A DNA stretch of 64,000 nucleotides, taken from the NCBI RefSeq assembly GCF_002305855.1, contig NZ_CP022163.1, positions 682,292 through 746,291 of the forward strand. Reading direction: 5' to 3'. A model generated the notes under the pieces. That model did not search any database. It saw only the letters and a list, made by a program, of their open reading frames with translations, and had not been told where the DNA came from. The DNA is from Melittangium boletus DSM 14713 (lineage in GTDB: Bacteria > Myxococcota > Myxococcia > Myxococcales > Myxococcaceae). Positions 25,566 through 33,764 of the stretch are shown piece by piece (within the stretch, counting starts at the first letter, position 1; each line of letters starts with the position of its first letter). A program made the position numbers and the translations under genes.

Positions 25566-26419
25566 CGCGTGCCTCCCTCGCCCTGCGACTGGGCCATGGT
25601 GCCAAAGGGATTGCCCCGCACGAGCACTTCCTCCAGCCGCGTGGTGTCCACCGCGGGCACGATGTCTCCGCCCAGGAACATGCCGTGCTCCGTCTTCTCC
25701 AGGTGCGTCACCTTGCCCACCACCAGGCCCGGCGGGTACACGCCGTCCGTGCCCGAGGTGATGATGAGATCGCCCTCCTGGATGTCCTCGGTGCGCAGCA
25801 TGTTCTCCAGTTGCAGGGGACCCTTGCCCGCCCCCGCCGCCGTGCCCCGCGAGCGCGAGCGCTGCACACGCACACCCACCCGGCTCTGCGCGTCCGTCAC
25901 CAGCGCCACGTCCGCCCATCCGCCCGTCGTGCGCACCACCTGGCCGACGATGCCGTCCGGCGTCACCACGGACATGCCGCGGAACACCCCATCCGACTCC
26001 CCCCGGTTGATGCGCACGGAGAGCAGCTTGCTCACCGGGTTGACGCCGATGACCCGCGCGGCGATGTCCGGCCCCGGCGAGGCCTCCGAGTAGCCGAGCA
26101 GGCCGCGCAGCCGGTCGTTCTCCACCCGGGCCTCGCCCAGCGCCTGCACGGTCGCCCGGAGCTGCAGGTTCTCCGCGCGCAGCTGCTCGTTCTCCTGCCG
26201 CACCTCGCGCAGGTCCAGGTAGCCGTACACCACGGCCTTCACCCCGTCGATGAGGCCCACCAGCCCGCGTTGCACGGGGGCGGTCAGGCCAATGACGGCG
26301 CGGTCCACGACATTGGGTTCCCGGCCGCGTCGCCCCGTCGTCAGGAAGGATCCGAACGGGTAGAGCAGCAGGGCTCCCACGATGAGCAGTGTCCGGTAGC
26401 GCTTGAGAAGCGACAACAC
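25562..26419 (-). CDS. mreC: rod-shape-determining protein MreC
   Basis: 285 residues from a GTG at 26419. It has a short cytoplasmic N-terminus, one membrane helix (LLIVGALLLYPFGSF), a coiled coil (LREVRQENEQLRAENLQLRA, about 70-105) and two periplasmic beta-barrels (about 110-270, with VIGVNPVSKLLSVRINRGES and GVYPPGLVVGKVTHLEK). MreC links MreB/RodZ to PBP2. mreB does not precede it here; the upstream neighbour is a divergent isomerase gene. A plausible promoter lies 75 to 104 bases upstream. Confidence 0.94.
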   Translation of the reverse strand: MLSLLKRYRTLLIVGALLLYPFGSFLTTGRRGREPNVVDRAVIGLTAPVQRGLVGLIDGVKAVVYGYLDLREVRQENEQLRAENLQLRATVQALGEARVENDRLRGLLGYSEASPGPDIAARVIGVNPVSKLLSVRINRGESDGVFRGMSVVTPDGIVGQVVRTTGGWADVALVTDAQSRVGVRVQRSRSRGTAAGAGKGPLQLENMLRTEDIQEGDLIITSGTDGVYPPGLVVGKVTHLEKTEHGMFLGGDIVPAVDTTRLEEVLVRGNPFGTMAQSQGEGGTR

Positions 26420-26493
26420 TTCGTGAAGGTCCGTGTGGGAGAGGGGGAGCGGAGAGGAGGCAGGGGAGGCGCTAACTACTCTGAATCGCTTGC

Positions 26494-26523
26494 TTTATCC
26501 GGGGTGTTGCTCTAGGCAGTCAA
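26494..26523 (-). promoter_or_regulatory. probable housekeeping promoter of the mreC-mreD-mrdA-rodA operon
   Basis: On the minus strand: TTGACT (26523-26518), 18 bases, GATAAA (26499-26494). The -35 matches the consensus at five of six positions. Transcription would start near 26487, giving a leader of about 68 bases before the mreC GTG. It lies in a local AT-richer patch of a 231-base divergent spacer. Confidence 0.5.
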
Positions 26524-26650
26524 GGTCTTCACGGAGGAGGACGTCACAACGTCCTGCTTCCGACCGGGCACCCAACACACGCGCGCCGCGAATCCTTCCA
26601 ATCGGAGGGTTTTCCCGGCGCTTTCAAGGCACGGAAACGGTCACGGCATC

Positions 26651-28216
26651 ATGGGCTCTCTGGATCCGCGAAAGGTCTTCTCGCTCCTCTTCATCATCGC
26701 GATCGCGGTGGTGTTCACCGTGCAGTTCGGCCCGGGCAACAACGGGTTCGCCAACACGGGAACGGGCGCTGCTCCCTCGGCCGCCGCGGTGGTCAACGGC
26801 AAGGAAATTCCCGCCAACGAGTTCCTGCGCGAGTATGCCGGCCAGCTGCAGTACCTGCGGCAGCAGGGCCAGCCCATCACCGAGGCGGTCGCCCGGCAGT
26901 TCGGTCTGCCCCAGACGGTGCTGGACCGGCTCGTGAACACGGAGCTGCTGTCCCAGGCCGCCGAGAACCACGGCGTGCGCGCCTCGGACGAGGAGATCCT
27001 GAAGATCCTCCAGCGCAGCCCCGAGTTCCAGAAGGACGGCCAGTTCGACTACGCCACCTACACCCAGGTGCTGCGGGACTACATGCGCCAGTCGCCGGCG
27101 GACTACGAGGAGTCCCTGCGCAAGCGCCTGACGGCCCAGAAGATGCTGGGCGTGGTGCAGAACGGCGTGGTCGTCTCCGACGACGAGGTGCGCGCCCGCT
27201 TCGAGAAGGAGGGCAACCAGGCCCGCGTCGTGTTCGCCCGCTTCCTGCCGAGCATGTATGCGGGCAAGGTCACCGAGCCGACCGCCGCCGACCTGACGGC
27301 CTTCAAGCAGGGGCACGAGAAGGAAATCAAGGAGTACTACGAGACCAACCGCTTCCTGTACCAGCAGCCCGAGCGCATCCGCGCGAGCCAGGTGCTGCTC
27401 AAGGTCGCCCCCGACGCCACGCCGGAGCAGAAGGCCCAGGTGCTCGCGCGCGCCCAGGCGCTGCTCAAGGAGATCGAGGGGGGCAAGGACTTCGCCGAGG
27501 TGGCGCGCACGAGCAGCGAGGACCCCGGCACCCAGGCGAACGGCGGGGATCTGGGCTGGGTCGAGCGCGGTAACTGGGAGCCGGCGCTGGCCGACGCGGC
27601 CTTCTCGCTCGAGGCGGGCAAGGTGACCCAGCCGGTGGAGACGAAGTACGGCGTGCACCTGGTGAAGGTGGAGGAGAAGAAGCCGGTCCAGGACAGGTCG
27701 CTGGAGCAGGTGCAGGACGAGATCGCCACCTCGCTCTACAAGAAGGACAAGGCCCAGGCACTCGCCCGCGCCGAGGCGGACAAGGCGCTCGCCACGGTCA
27801 AGGGCGGCAAGAGCATCACCGACCTCTTCCCCCCAGAGAAGGAGGGCCAGCCGGCGCTCCTGCGCTTCGAGACCGAGACGCGTCCGGAGGCCGTCCAGAC
27901 GGACACCTTCACCGCCGCCGCCACCAACGTGCCCCACCTGGGCCCGGCGCCCGACCTGGTCACCGCCATCTTCGCCACCCAGGGCCCCACCCGGCTCGAG
28001 CAGCCCTACGCCGTGGGCGAGGGCTTCGTGATCGCCCAGGTGACGGAGCGCCAGCTGCCGGATGACGCGAAGTTCGCCGAGAAGAAGACCGAGCTGCGCC
28101 AGCAGGCCCAGCAGGCCAAGCAGTACGAGGTGGCCGACTCCTTCCTCAAGTCGCTGCGCAAGAGCGGCAAGGTGGAGACCAACCCCACCGTGCTCGACCA
28201 GGCCGTGGGCGGCTAG
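26651..28216 (+). CDS. PpiD/SurA-like membrane-anchored peptidyl-prolyl isomerase
   Basis: 521 residues. A short cytoplasmic end and one membrane helix (VFSLLFIIAIAVVFTVQF, about 9-26) are followed by a SurA_N-like chaperone region (VVNGKEIPANEFLREYAGQL, then LVNTELLSQAAENHGVRASD). A parvulin rotamase domain spans about 235-340 (RASQVLLKVAPDATPEQKAQ, GGDLGWVERG, VETKYGVHLVKVEE). A second chaperone-like C-terminal region follows. This is the PpiD layout: an inner-membrane chaperone/foldase at the exit of the Sec translocon. There is one parvulin domain rather than SurA's two. No strong Shine-Dalgarno site is seen before the ATG. A clear terminator follows. Confidence 0.88.
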   Translation: MGSLDPRKVFSLLFIIAIAVVFTVQFGPGNNGFANTGTGAAPSAAAVVNGKEIPANEFLREYAGQLQYLRQQGQPITEAVARQFGLPQTVLDRLVNTELLSQAAENHGVRASDEEILKILQRSPEFQKDGQFDYATYTQVLRDYMRQSPADYEESLRKRLTAQKMLGVVQNGVVVSDDEVRARFEKEGNQARVVFARFLPSMYAGKVTEPTAADLTAFKQGHEKEIKEYYETNRFLYQQPERIRASQVLLKVAPDATPEQKAQVLARAQALLKEIEGGKDFAEVARTSSEDPGTQANGGDLGWVERGNWEPALADAAFSLEAGKVTQPVETKYGVHLVKVEEKKPVQDRSLEQVQDEIATSLYKKDKAQALARAEADKALATVKGGKSITDLFPPEKEGQPALLRFETETRPEAVQTDTFTAAATNVPHLGPAPDLVTAIFATQGPTRLEQPYAVGEGFVIAQVTERQLPDDAKFAEKKTELRQQAQQAKQYEVADSFLKSLRKSGKVETNPTVLDQAVGG

Positions 28217-28245
28217 TCCGCCGGGGCACCCGCCCCGCGGCCCCC

Positions 28246-28279
28246 AGGGGCGCTTCCTCCCTCGTGGAGGAGCGCCCCT
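28246..28279. terminator. intrinsic terminator between the isomerase and GGDEF genes
   Basis: A 14-bp stem, AGGGGCGCT(T)CCTCC / GGAGGAGCGCCCCT, with one bulged T and a CTCGT loop. It is followed on the plus strand by TCTTCATTTCTTG. It lies 29 bases after the isomerase stop and 3 bases past the end of the convergent GGDEF gene, so it can serve both. Confidence 0.8.
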
Positions 28280-28282
28280 TCT

Positions 28283-29374
28283 TCATTTCTTGTCCAGCCG
28301 AGGCACCCTGCCGCCGGGCCGCTCCATCTGGGGCACGGCGACGCAGATGTCATCGCGGCCCCGGGCCTTGGCGGCGTACATGGCGAAGTCCGCCGCCCGC
28401 ACCAGGTCCACCGCGGACAGGGCGTGCTCGGGGTAGGTGGCCACGCCCAGGCTCGCCGTCACCTGGAGATCCAACTCCGCCACCTGCTGGAAGCGCTGGC
28501 TGCGGAAGGCATCCCGGATGCGGGTGGCCGTCGTGACCGCCCCATCCGTGCCCGTCTCCACCAGCAGCAGGGCGAATTCATCCCCGCCATAGCGGAAGAC
28601 GTAGTCGAGCTGGCGGCAGCACGACATGAGCAGATCTCCCACCTCGCGCAGCACGGCGCTGCCCACCAGGTGCCCGTGGGCGTCGTTGATGGACTTGAAG
28701 TGATCCAGGTCCAGGAAGACGAGCGACACCGGGTGATGGAAGCGCTGGGAGCGGCGGACCTCGTGCTCCAGTTGGGCGCGCAGATGTCGGGCATTGTAGA
28801 CGCCCGTGTGCTCGTCCTTGATGGTGAGTTCCTGCACCCGCCGGAAGTTGCGCGCGTTCTCGATGGCGATGGCCGCGAAATCCGCGATGGCCGTGAGCGC
28901 CATCAGGTCTTCCTGGGTGAAGGGCCGGTCGGTGATGCCGTTGACCAGCTCGATGACGCCCAGCACCTGCCCCCGGGCGATGAGCGGCACGGCCACGATG
29001 GAGCGGGTGCGGAAGGTGGAGGCGGCGTCGAAGCGGGCGGCGAAGGCCGGGTCATGCGACACGTCCGCCACCAGCCGGGCCGTGCCCGTGGAGAAGACGG
29101 TGCCGGCGATGCCCTCCCCCGGCGCGAGCTGCAGGCCCTTGAGGACTTCCGCCCCCTCGCCCACGGCGATCTCGAAGTAGAGCTTTCCCGTCCGCTCGTC
29201 CTGCAGCAGCAAGGACCAGTTCCGAGGCCGCAGCAGGCTGCGCACCTTCTCCATCATCAAACTGAGGACCTCGCGCAACTCGAGCGTCGAGGTCAACGCC
29301 TTGGCGATGTCGTTGTAGGCGGCGAGTTGCTCCACCGTGCGCGTCATGGCCGCGAGCAGGTCCGCGGGATTCAT
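28283..29374 (-). CDS. GAF-GGDEF diguanylate cyclase
   Basis: 363 residues, cytoplasmic. A helical lead is followed by a GAF domain (about 20-170; [37 protein letters not shown]) and a GGDEF domain (about 188-345). The active site [10 protein letters not shown] is intact, and five residues before it stands RQLD, the RxxD product-inhibition site. The enzyme should therefore make c-di-GMP from two GTP and be feedback-limited. The GAF ligand is unknown. It is divergent from maf with only 45 bases between, and shares a terminator with the isomerase gene. The PilZ protein at 15 kb is a possible receiver of its product, which is inference. Confidence 0.92.
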   Translation of the reverse strand: MNPADLLAAMTRTVEQLAAYNDIAKALTSTLELREVLSLMMEKVRSLLRPRNWSLLLQDERTGKLYFEIAVGEGAEVLKGLQLAPGEGIAGTVFSTGTARLVADVSHDPAFAARFDAASTFRTRSIVAVPLIARGQVLGVIELVNGITDRPFTQEDLMALTAIADFAAIAIENARNFRRVQELTIKDEHTGVYNARHLRAQLEHEVRRSQRFHHPVSLVFLDLDHFKSINDAHGHLVGSAVLREVGDLLMSCCRQLDYVFRYGGDEFALLLVETGTDGAVTTATRIRDAFRSQRFQQVAELDLQVTASLGVATYPEHALSAVDLVRAADFAMYAAKARGRDDICVAVPQMERPGGRVPRLDKK

Positions 29375-29419
29375 CCAGATCCACTCCAGGGCCCGGTTCT
29401 GCTAGAGGCGAGCCGTAAC

Positions 29420-30019
29420 ATGCACACACCAGTGGGTCAAACCCAGCTCGTTCTCGCCTCCGCGTCGCCGCGGCGGCGGGAGTTGCTCGGCCAGCTCGGC
29501 CTCGCCTTCGAGGTCTCGGCCGCGGACATCGACGAAACCCCCCGGGCGGGCGAGACCGCGGGAGCCTACGTGCTGAGGCTGGCCCAGGAAAAGGCGCGAA
29601 CGGTGGCCACCCGGCGCCCGGGCACCTGGGTGCTGGCGGCGGACACCACCGTGGCGCTCGAGGACACCCTGCTCGGCAAACCCCATGACGCAGCCGAGGC
29701 CCGGCGAATGCTCGGCCTGCTGTCGGGCAGGACACACGAGGTCCATACGGGCGTGGCGCTCGCGGGCCCCGGCGCCGAGCACGCCACCGTGGTGCGCACC
29801 CGCGTCACGTTCCGGTCCCTGAGCCCGGAGGAAATCACCTGGTATGCCGCAACGGGGGAACCCCTGGACAAGGCGGGCAGCTACGCCATCCAGGGCAAGG
29901 GCGGTTTCCTGGTGGCGTCGGTGGAAGGGAGTCCCACGAACGTGATCGGCCTGCCGCTGGGGGAGACGCTGGAATTGCTCGGCCGGGCGGGACTGGCCCT
30001 GCCCTGGAGCGCGCGATGA
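29420..30019 (+). CDS. maf: Maf family nucleotide pyrophosphatase
   Basis: 199 residues. It hydrolyses dTTP, UTP or modified nucleotides to monophosphates (house-cleaning, linked to septum control). Motifs: [18 protein letters not shown] (SxSPRR, about 11-28), [26 protein letters not shown] with the catalytic Asp (about 73-88), the [13 protein letters not shown] segment, and [20 protein letters not shown] near the C-terminus. The ATG at 29420 directly precedes the first strand. It overlaps the next gene by 4 bases (ATGA), so the pair is coupled. Confidence 0.94.
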   Translation: MHTPVGQTQLVLASASPRRRELLGQLGLAFEVSAADIDETPRAGETAGAYVLRLAQEKARTVATRRPGTWVLAADTTVALEDTLLGKPHDAAEARRMLGLLSGRTHEVHTGVALAGPGAEHATVVRTRVTFRSLSPEEITWYAATGEPLDKAGSYAIQGKGGFLVASVEGSPTNVIGLPLGETLELLGRAGLALPWSAR

Positions 30020-30681
30020 GCGGGCTCGCCGAGCGGCTGGCGGAAGTGCGCGCCCGGATGGCGGCGGCCTGTGCCCGGGTGGGACGGGCCCCCGAGTCCG
30101 TCACGCTGGTGGCCGTGTCCAAGCTCAAGCCGGGGGCCCTCATCCGCGAGGCGTACGCCGCGGGGCAGCGGGACTTCGGGGAGAACTACGCCCAGGAGCT
30201 GCGCGACAAGGCCGTGGAGCTGGCGGACCTGGAAGGCCTGCGCTGGCACGCCATCGGCCCGCTGCAGACGAACAAGGTGAAGTACGTGGCGAAGGTGGCG
30301 CACGCCTACCACGCGTTGGAGCGGCTGGAGGTGGCCCAGGAGCTCTCGCGGCGCCGGCTGGACGCGCCCCTGCCCTGCCAGGTGGAGGTGAATGTAGGGG
30401 GAGAGGCGAGCAAGAGCGGCCTGTCCCCCGAGGCCCTCGGACCCTTCCTGGACGCCGTCCGCGCGCTGCCGGGGCTCCGGGTGGAGGGGCTCATGTCGCT
30501 GCCGCCCCCTACCGAGGACGAAGCGGTGGCGCGGGGCTACTTCCGGACCTTGAGGGAGCTGGCCCGGAAGCACGGACTGCCGGGCCTGTCCATGGGCACC
30601 ACCCACGACTTCGAGCTCGCCATCGAGGAAGGCGCCACCCTGGTGCGCGTGGGCACCGCCCTCTTCGGCGAGCGCGGCTGA
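30016..30681 (+). CDS. YggS/PLPBP family pyridoxal-phosphate homeostasis protein
   Basis: 221 residues, a single alanine-racemase-like barrel. The PLP Lys lies in [12 protein letters not shown] (about 31-42). The phosphate and ring contacts are in [14 protein letters not shown] and [20 protein letters not shown], where the family usual SMGMSxDxxxAI reads [12 protein letters not shown]. The family has no firm enzyme activity; it buffers PLP and affects amino-acid metabolism. It is translationally coupled to maf. Confidence 0.93.
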   Translation: MSGLAERLAEVRARMAAACARVGRAPESVTLVAVSKLKPGALIREAYAAGQRDFGENYAQELRDKAVELADLEGLRWHAIGPLQTNKVKYVAKVAHAYHALERLEVAQELSRRRLDAPLPCQVEVNVGGEASKSGLSPEALGPFLDAVRALPGLRVEGLMSLPPPTEDEAVARGYFRTLRELARKHGLPGLSMGTTHDFELAIEEGATLVRVGTALFGERG

Positions 30682-30687
30682 GCGGGC

Positions 30688-30891
30688 TCAAATCTCCCGG
30701 AACTTGAAGCGCCCGTTGTCGCCCACCTTCACCAGGAACTCGCAGCCGCAATAGTTGCAGTGCAGTTCCTGGCCGTCCTTGAGCGCGTCATCGAGCGGGT
30801 TGTTGGCGTTGCACTCAGGACAGTCGAAGTCCTTCCGGCTGGCCTTGCTGCCGGAGTCCTTCTCGTCATCGTCATAATAGTCCAGCGGCAT
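30688..30891 (-). CDS. small zinc-ribbon protein
   Basis: 67 residues. An acidic N-terminus (MPLDYYDDDEKDSGSKASRK) is followed by two CxxC knuckles, FDCPECNANNPLDD and LHCNYCGCEFLVKV, which make a one-domain zinc ribbon of the kind found in nucleic-acid-binding or regulator proteins. The end GRFKFREI is basic and aromatic. GGAGGG sits 5 bases before the ATG at 30891. I cannot name a function. Its end lies 6 bases from the convergent YggS gene. Confidence 0.75.
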   Translation of the reverse strand: MPLDYYDDDEKDSGSKASRKDFDCPECNANNPLDDALKDGQELHCNYCGCEFLVKVGDNGRFKFREI

Positions 30892-31029
30892 TTCATCCCT
30901 CCGGGCCCGAGGGTCGACGCCCCGGGACTTCCCCGAGGTTACCAGCCCTGGCGCCCGGAGCGCGCATCGCGTGCGGGCGTCGTGGGGCTCGTCTGGCTGG
31001 CCGCCCGGGGGACCGGCACGGGCCGCGTT

Positions 31030-31071
31030 CCGTCCAATCGCGCACGGAGGGGGGATTCCGCGATTGAATGG
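31030..31071. promoter_or_regulatory. 13-bp imperfect dyad in the spacer before the DUF3108 gene
   Basis: CCGTCCAATCGCG (31030-31042) and CGCGATTGAATGG (31059-31071) are inverted copies with 11 of 13 positions matching, including a perfect core CAATCGCG/CGCGATTG. The spacer is 16 bases. It lies in the 316-base divergent gap (30892-31207) between the zinc-ribbon and DUF3108 genes, 137 bases before the latter. It suits a dimeric regulator or two head-to-head sites. Nothing else in this gap is recognisable. Confidence 0.4.
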
Positions 31072-31207
31072 GCCCCGGGACGATTCGTCCACGAGCATGC
31101 AGCCGCGGGCCGGGAAGTGGGCGAGGCAGTTGGCACGCCCGAGCGCGGCTACCTACTTTCCGCACCTGCCCACTGGCCAGGTCGCGGGAGACCGAGCCAG
31201 GAGTCAT

Positions 31208-32020
31208 ATGCACAAGCAGCGGAAGGGGATGTTCACCGGAATGATGTTGGGCCTCCTGGGGTCGGGGGTGGCGCTGGCACAAGGCGAAACGCCCTCCGCG
31301 TTCAGTCCGGGAGAGCAGGCCAGCTACCGCGTGCAGTACCTCGGCATCACCGCGGGCACGGCGCAGGTGACGGTGGGCGCGCCCATGCGCCAGTGGGGCA
31401 AGGACGTGTGGCCCATCGTGTCCCTGGCCCGATCGGAAGCGGTGGCGGGCGTGTGGCCCGTCAAGGACAAGTACGTGTCCTACTGGGACTTCAACGCGCT
31501 GCGGGTGCTCGGCTCGGACATGATGGAGGACCAGAACCACAAGCGCCGCCGCGTGCGCGTGAAGCTCCATGACGATGGCAAGAGCGCCCTGGTGGTGAAG
31601 CAGAAGGAGGGAGAGGCGCCCTCCGAGAGGCAGCACGACATCCTCGAGGGCGCGCTCGACGTGGCGGGAGCGACCTTCGCGCTGCGCAACCGCACGCTGG
31701 AGGTGGGCCGGGAGTACGCCTACCCCGTCTTCACGGGCTCGAAGAGCTTCCTCATGAAGGCCAAGGTGGAAGCGAAGGAGACGCTCTCCACGCGCCAGGG
31801 CAAGCAGGAGGTGTACCGGCTGCGCGTGTACACCGAGTTCTCCGGCAACCTGGCCTCCAAGAGGGACCTGGTGGCGTGGCTGACGGCGGACGCGCGGCAC
31901 CTGCCCGTGCGCCTGGAGGCGGACCTCGCCCTGGGCTCGCTCGTGGCGGAGTTGACGGATTACCAGCAGGGAAAGGTCCTCACGCCCAAGCCGGCGGTGA
32001 CGGCCCAGAACGGATTCTAG
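31208..32020 (+). CDS. DUF3108 domain exported protein (first copy)
   Basis: 270 residues from the ATG at 31208, with AGGAG 5 bases before. The N-terminal signal peptide (GMFTGMMLGLLGSGVALAQG) ends near residue 25. The rest is a DUF3108 domain: FSPGEQASYRVQYLGITAGT, then WPVKDKYVSYWDFNALRVLG, KRRRVRVKLHD and the strand-rich end VAWLTADARHLPVRLEADLALGSL. DUF3108 proteins are periplasmic beta-sheet proteins, often near envelope or gliding genes, with no known activity. It is the first of three same-strand genes, 24 bases before the DUF4091 gene. A second DUF3108 copy closes the cluster. Confidence 0.85.
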   Translation: MHKQRKGMFTGMMLGLLGSGVALAQGETPSAFSPGEQASYRVQYLGITAGTAQVTVGAPMRQWGKDVWPIVSLARSEAVAGVWPVKDKYVSYWDFNALRVLGSDMMEDQNHKRRRVRVKLHDDGKSALVVKQKEGEAPSERQHDILEGALDVAGATFALRNRTLEVGREYAYPVFTGSKSFLMKAKVEAKETLSTRQGKQEVYRLRVYTEFSGNLASKRDLVAWLTADARHLPVRLEADLALGSLVAELTDYQQGKVLTPKPAVTAQNGF

Positions 32021-32044
32021 GCAGCGGCGGGCCGGCGGCCGCGA

Positions 32045-33736
32045 ATGGGGGACTCCATGGTGGCAGCGGGTGCGGTGGGATGGTTGCTGGTGGGCGTGCT
32101 GGCCGGAGCGCCCGAGCCTCGGGTGGTGTCCGCGCTGGAGAAGGTGCGGCCCGAAGCCCTGCCCAAGGGCGAGAAGCAGGCCCGGCTGAGCCTCGCGCGG
32201 GGAGAATGCGAGGGAGTGCAGGTGGTGCTTCCTCCGGGAGCCTCGCGCGTCCAGGCGGCGCCGCTCACGCTGAGCGGCCCGGGCAAGCCCCTCGCGGCCC
32301 ACCTGTGGCGCGAGGCCTTCCTGGACGTGAAGACCGCCTCCAACTCCCAGGGCGGCACGGGCCTCTGGCCGGATCCCCTCGTCCCGGTGGAGACGCCGTC
32401 CGGTGACAAGAAGGCGCCCACCGTCCTCTACGTGGAGCTGTGCGCCCCCGAGGCCCAACGACCGGGCACGTACCGGGGGGCGCTGAAACTCAAGGCGGAT
32501 GGAGCGGCGGTGGCCGCCGTGCCCTTCACCGCGGAGGTCCAACCCTTCGCGCTGCCCGCGACCTCCTCGCTCCCCAACAGCTTCGGCGTCTCGCTCTACA
32601 GCATCGCCAAGGGCCACGGGGTGAAGCCCGAGTCCCCCGAGGCCCAGGGCCTGCTGCGCGACTACGTGACGGCGCTGCTGACCCACCGAGTCAGCGCCCA
32701 TGGCATGAGCATGAATCCGCCGCCGGTGCGCTTCGACGACGGCGGGGCCCAGGTGGACTTCCGGGCGTATGACGCCGAGGTGTCCTCCTTCCTGGAGGGC
32801 ACGGCCCTGCCCTCGGGGGCGCGCTTCACCACCCTGGACGTGCGCGACTCGAAGGCGGCCCGCACCGACGCGGAGAAGGCCGCGTACTACCGGGCCCTCG
32901 CCGCGCACGCGAAGGAGAAGGGCTGGCGCGCGCAGCTCTTCTTCTACGCCAAGGACGAGCCCAAGCCCGAGGACGTGGCACTCGTGCGGACCCAGGCCCT
33001 GCGGGTGCGCGCCTCCGGCAAGGACGTGCCCGTGCTCGTCACCGCGCCCCTGGACGAGTCCCTGCGGGACTCCGCGGACATCCTCGCGCCCACGCTCAAC
33101 TGCTTCTTTCCCCGGCCCGGGCCCCAGACGTGCCGCAACGTCGTCCCCCTCCAGACGCTGCGCGGCAAGCTCGCCCCCCAGGTGAAGGTGTGGTGGTACC
33201 AGAGCTGCAACTCACACGGGTGCACCGGAGGCGCCGCCGAGGACGCCTCCGTGGAGAAGGCCTACTCCGGCTGGGCCTCGTACATGGTGGACCACCCCGC
33301 CCCCCTCAACCGCGCCATGGGCCCGCTGGCCTTCCTGACGGGTGTGGACGGCGAGCTCTATTTCGACACCGTCTTCGCCTACAACACGAAGGACCCCTGG
33401 ACGGATCTCTTCGAGTTCGGTGGCAATGGCGACGGCACCTTCTTCTATCCTGGCACTCCCTCGCGCCCGGGCTTCACGAGTCACCAACCCGTGCTGTCGC
33501 TGCGCCTCAAGCACCTGCGCGATGGATTGGAGGATTATGAGTACCTCCGGCTGTTGGAGTCGCTCGGCGAGAAGACCTTCGCCCAGGAGGCGGTCCGTCG
33601 GCTCGTGCGCTCCGGGTACGACGTCCAACGGGATGTCCGGCAGTGGGAGCAGGTGCGCCAGGAGATGACGGCCCGTCTGCGCCAACGATGGGAAGCGGTT
33701 GAAGAAGCGAAACGTTCGGGCGTCCGGTCGAAGTGA
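32045..33736 (+). CDS. DUF4091 domain exported protein, glycoside-hydrolase-like
   Basis: 563 residues. An N-terminal hydrophobic segment (MVAAGAVGWLLVGVLAGAPE) is the signal. The next ~160 residues are a beta-domain with RLSLARGECEGVQVVLPPGA. The middle part looks like a TIM-barrel with RAQLFFYAKDEPKPEDVALV. The C-terminus is DUF4091, with the typical LRLKHLRDGLEDYEYLRLL (about 490-510). DUF4091 is found in putative carbohydrate enzymes; the Asp-Glu pair in YAKDEPK is a candidate active site, as in clan GH-A-like barrels. The ATG at 32057 has GGGGGA upstream and is an alternative start. It sits between two DUF3108 genes, 24 and 28 bases from its neighbours. Confidence 0.78.
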   Translation: MGDSMVAAGAVGWLLVGVLAGAPEPRVVSALEKVRPEALPKGEKQARLSLARGECEGVQVVLPPGASRVQAAPLTLSGPGKPLAAHLWREAFLDVKTASNSQGGTGLWPDPLVPVETPSGDKKAPTVLYVELCAPEAQRPGTYRGALKLKADGAAVAAVPFTAEVQPFALPATSSLPNSFGVSLYSIAKGHGVKPESPEAQGLLRDYVTALLTHRVSAHGMSMNPPPVRFDDGGAQVDFRAYDAEVSSFLEGTALPSGARFTTLDVRDSKAARTDAEKAAYYRALAAHAKEKGWRAQLFFYAKDEPKPEDVALVRTQALRVRASGKDVPVLVTAPLDESLRDSADILAPTLNCFFPRPGPQTCRNVVPLQTLRGKLAPQVKVWWYQSCNSHGCTGGAAEDASVEKAYSGWASYMVDHPAPLNRAMGPLAFLTGVDGELYFDTVFAYNTKDPWTDLFEFGGNGDGTFFYPGTPSRPGFTSHQPVLSLRLKHLRDGLEDYEYLRLLESLGEKTFAQEAVRRLVRSGYDVQRDVRQWEQVRQEMTARLRQRWEAVEEAKRSGVRSK

Positions 33737-33764
33737 CGGGGAGTCCTCTCACCTGGAATCAAGG

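Noticed and set aside
30706..30850. The plus-strand frame through the zinc-ribbon gene as a coding region
   Set aside because: It lacks a family match and is the complement of two perfectly spaced CxxC motifs on the minus strand.
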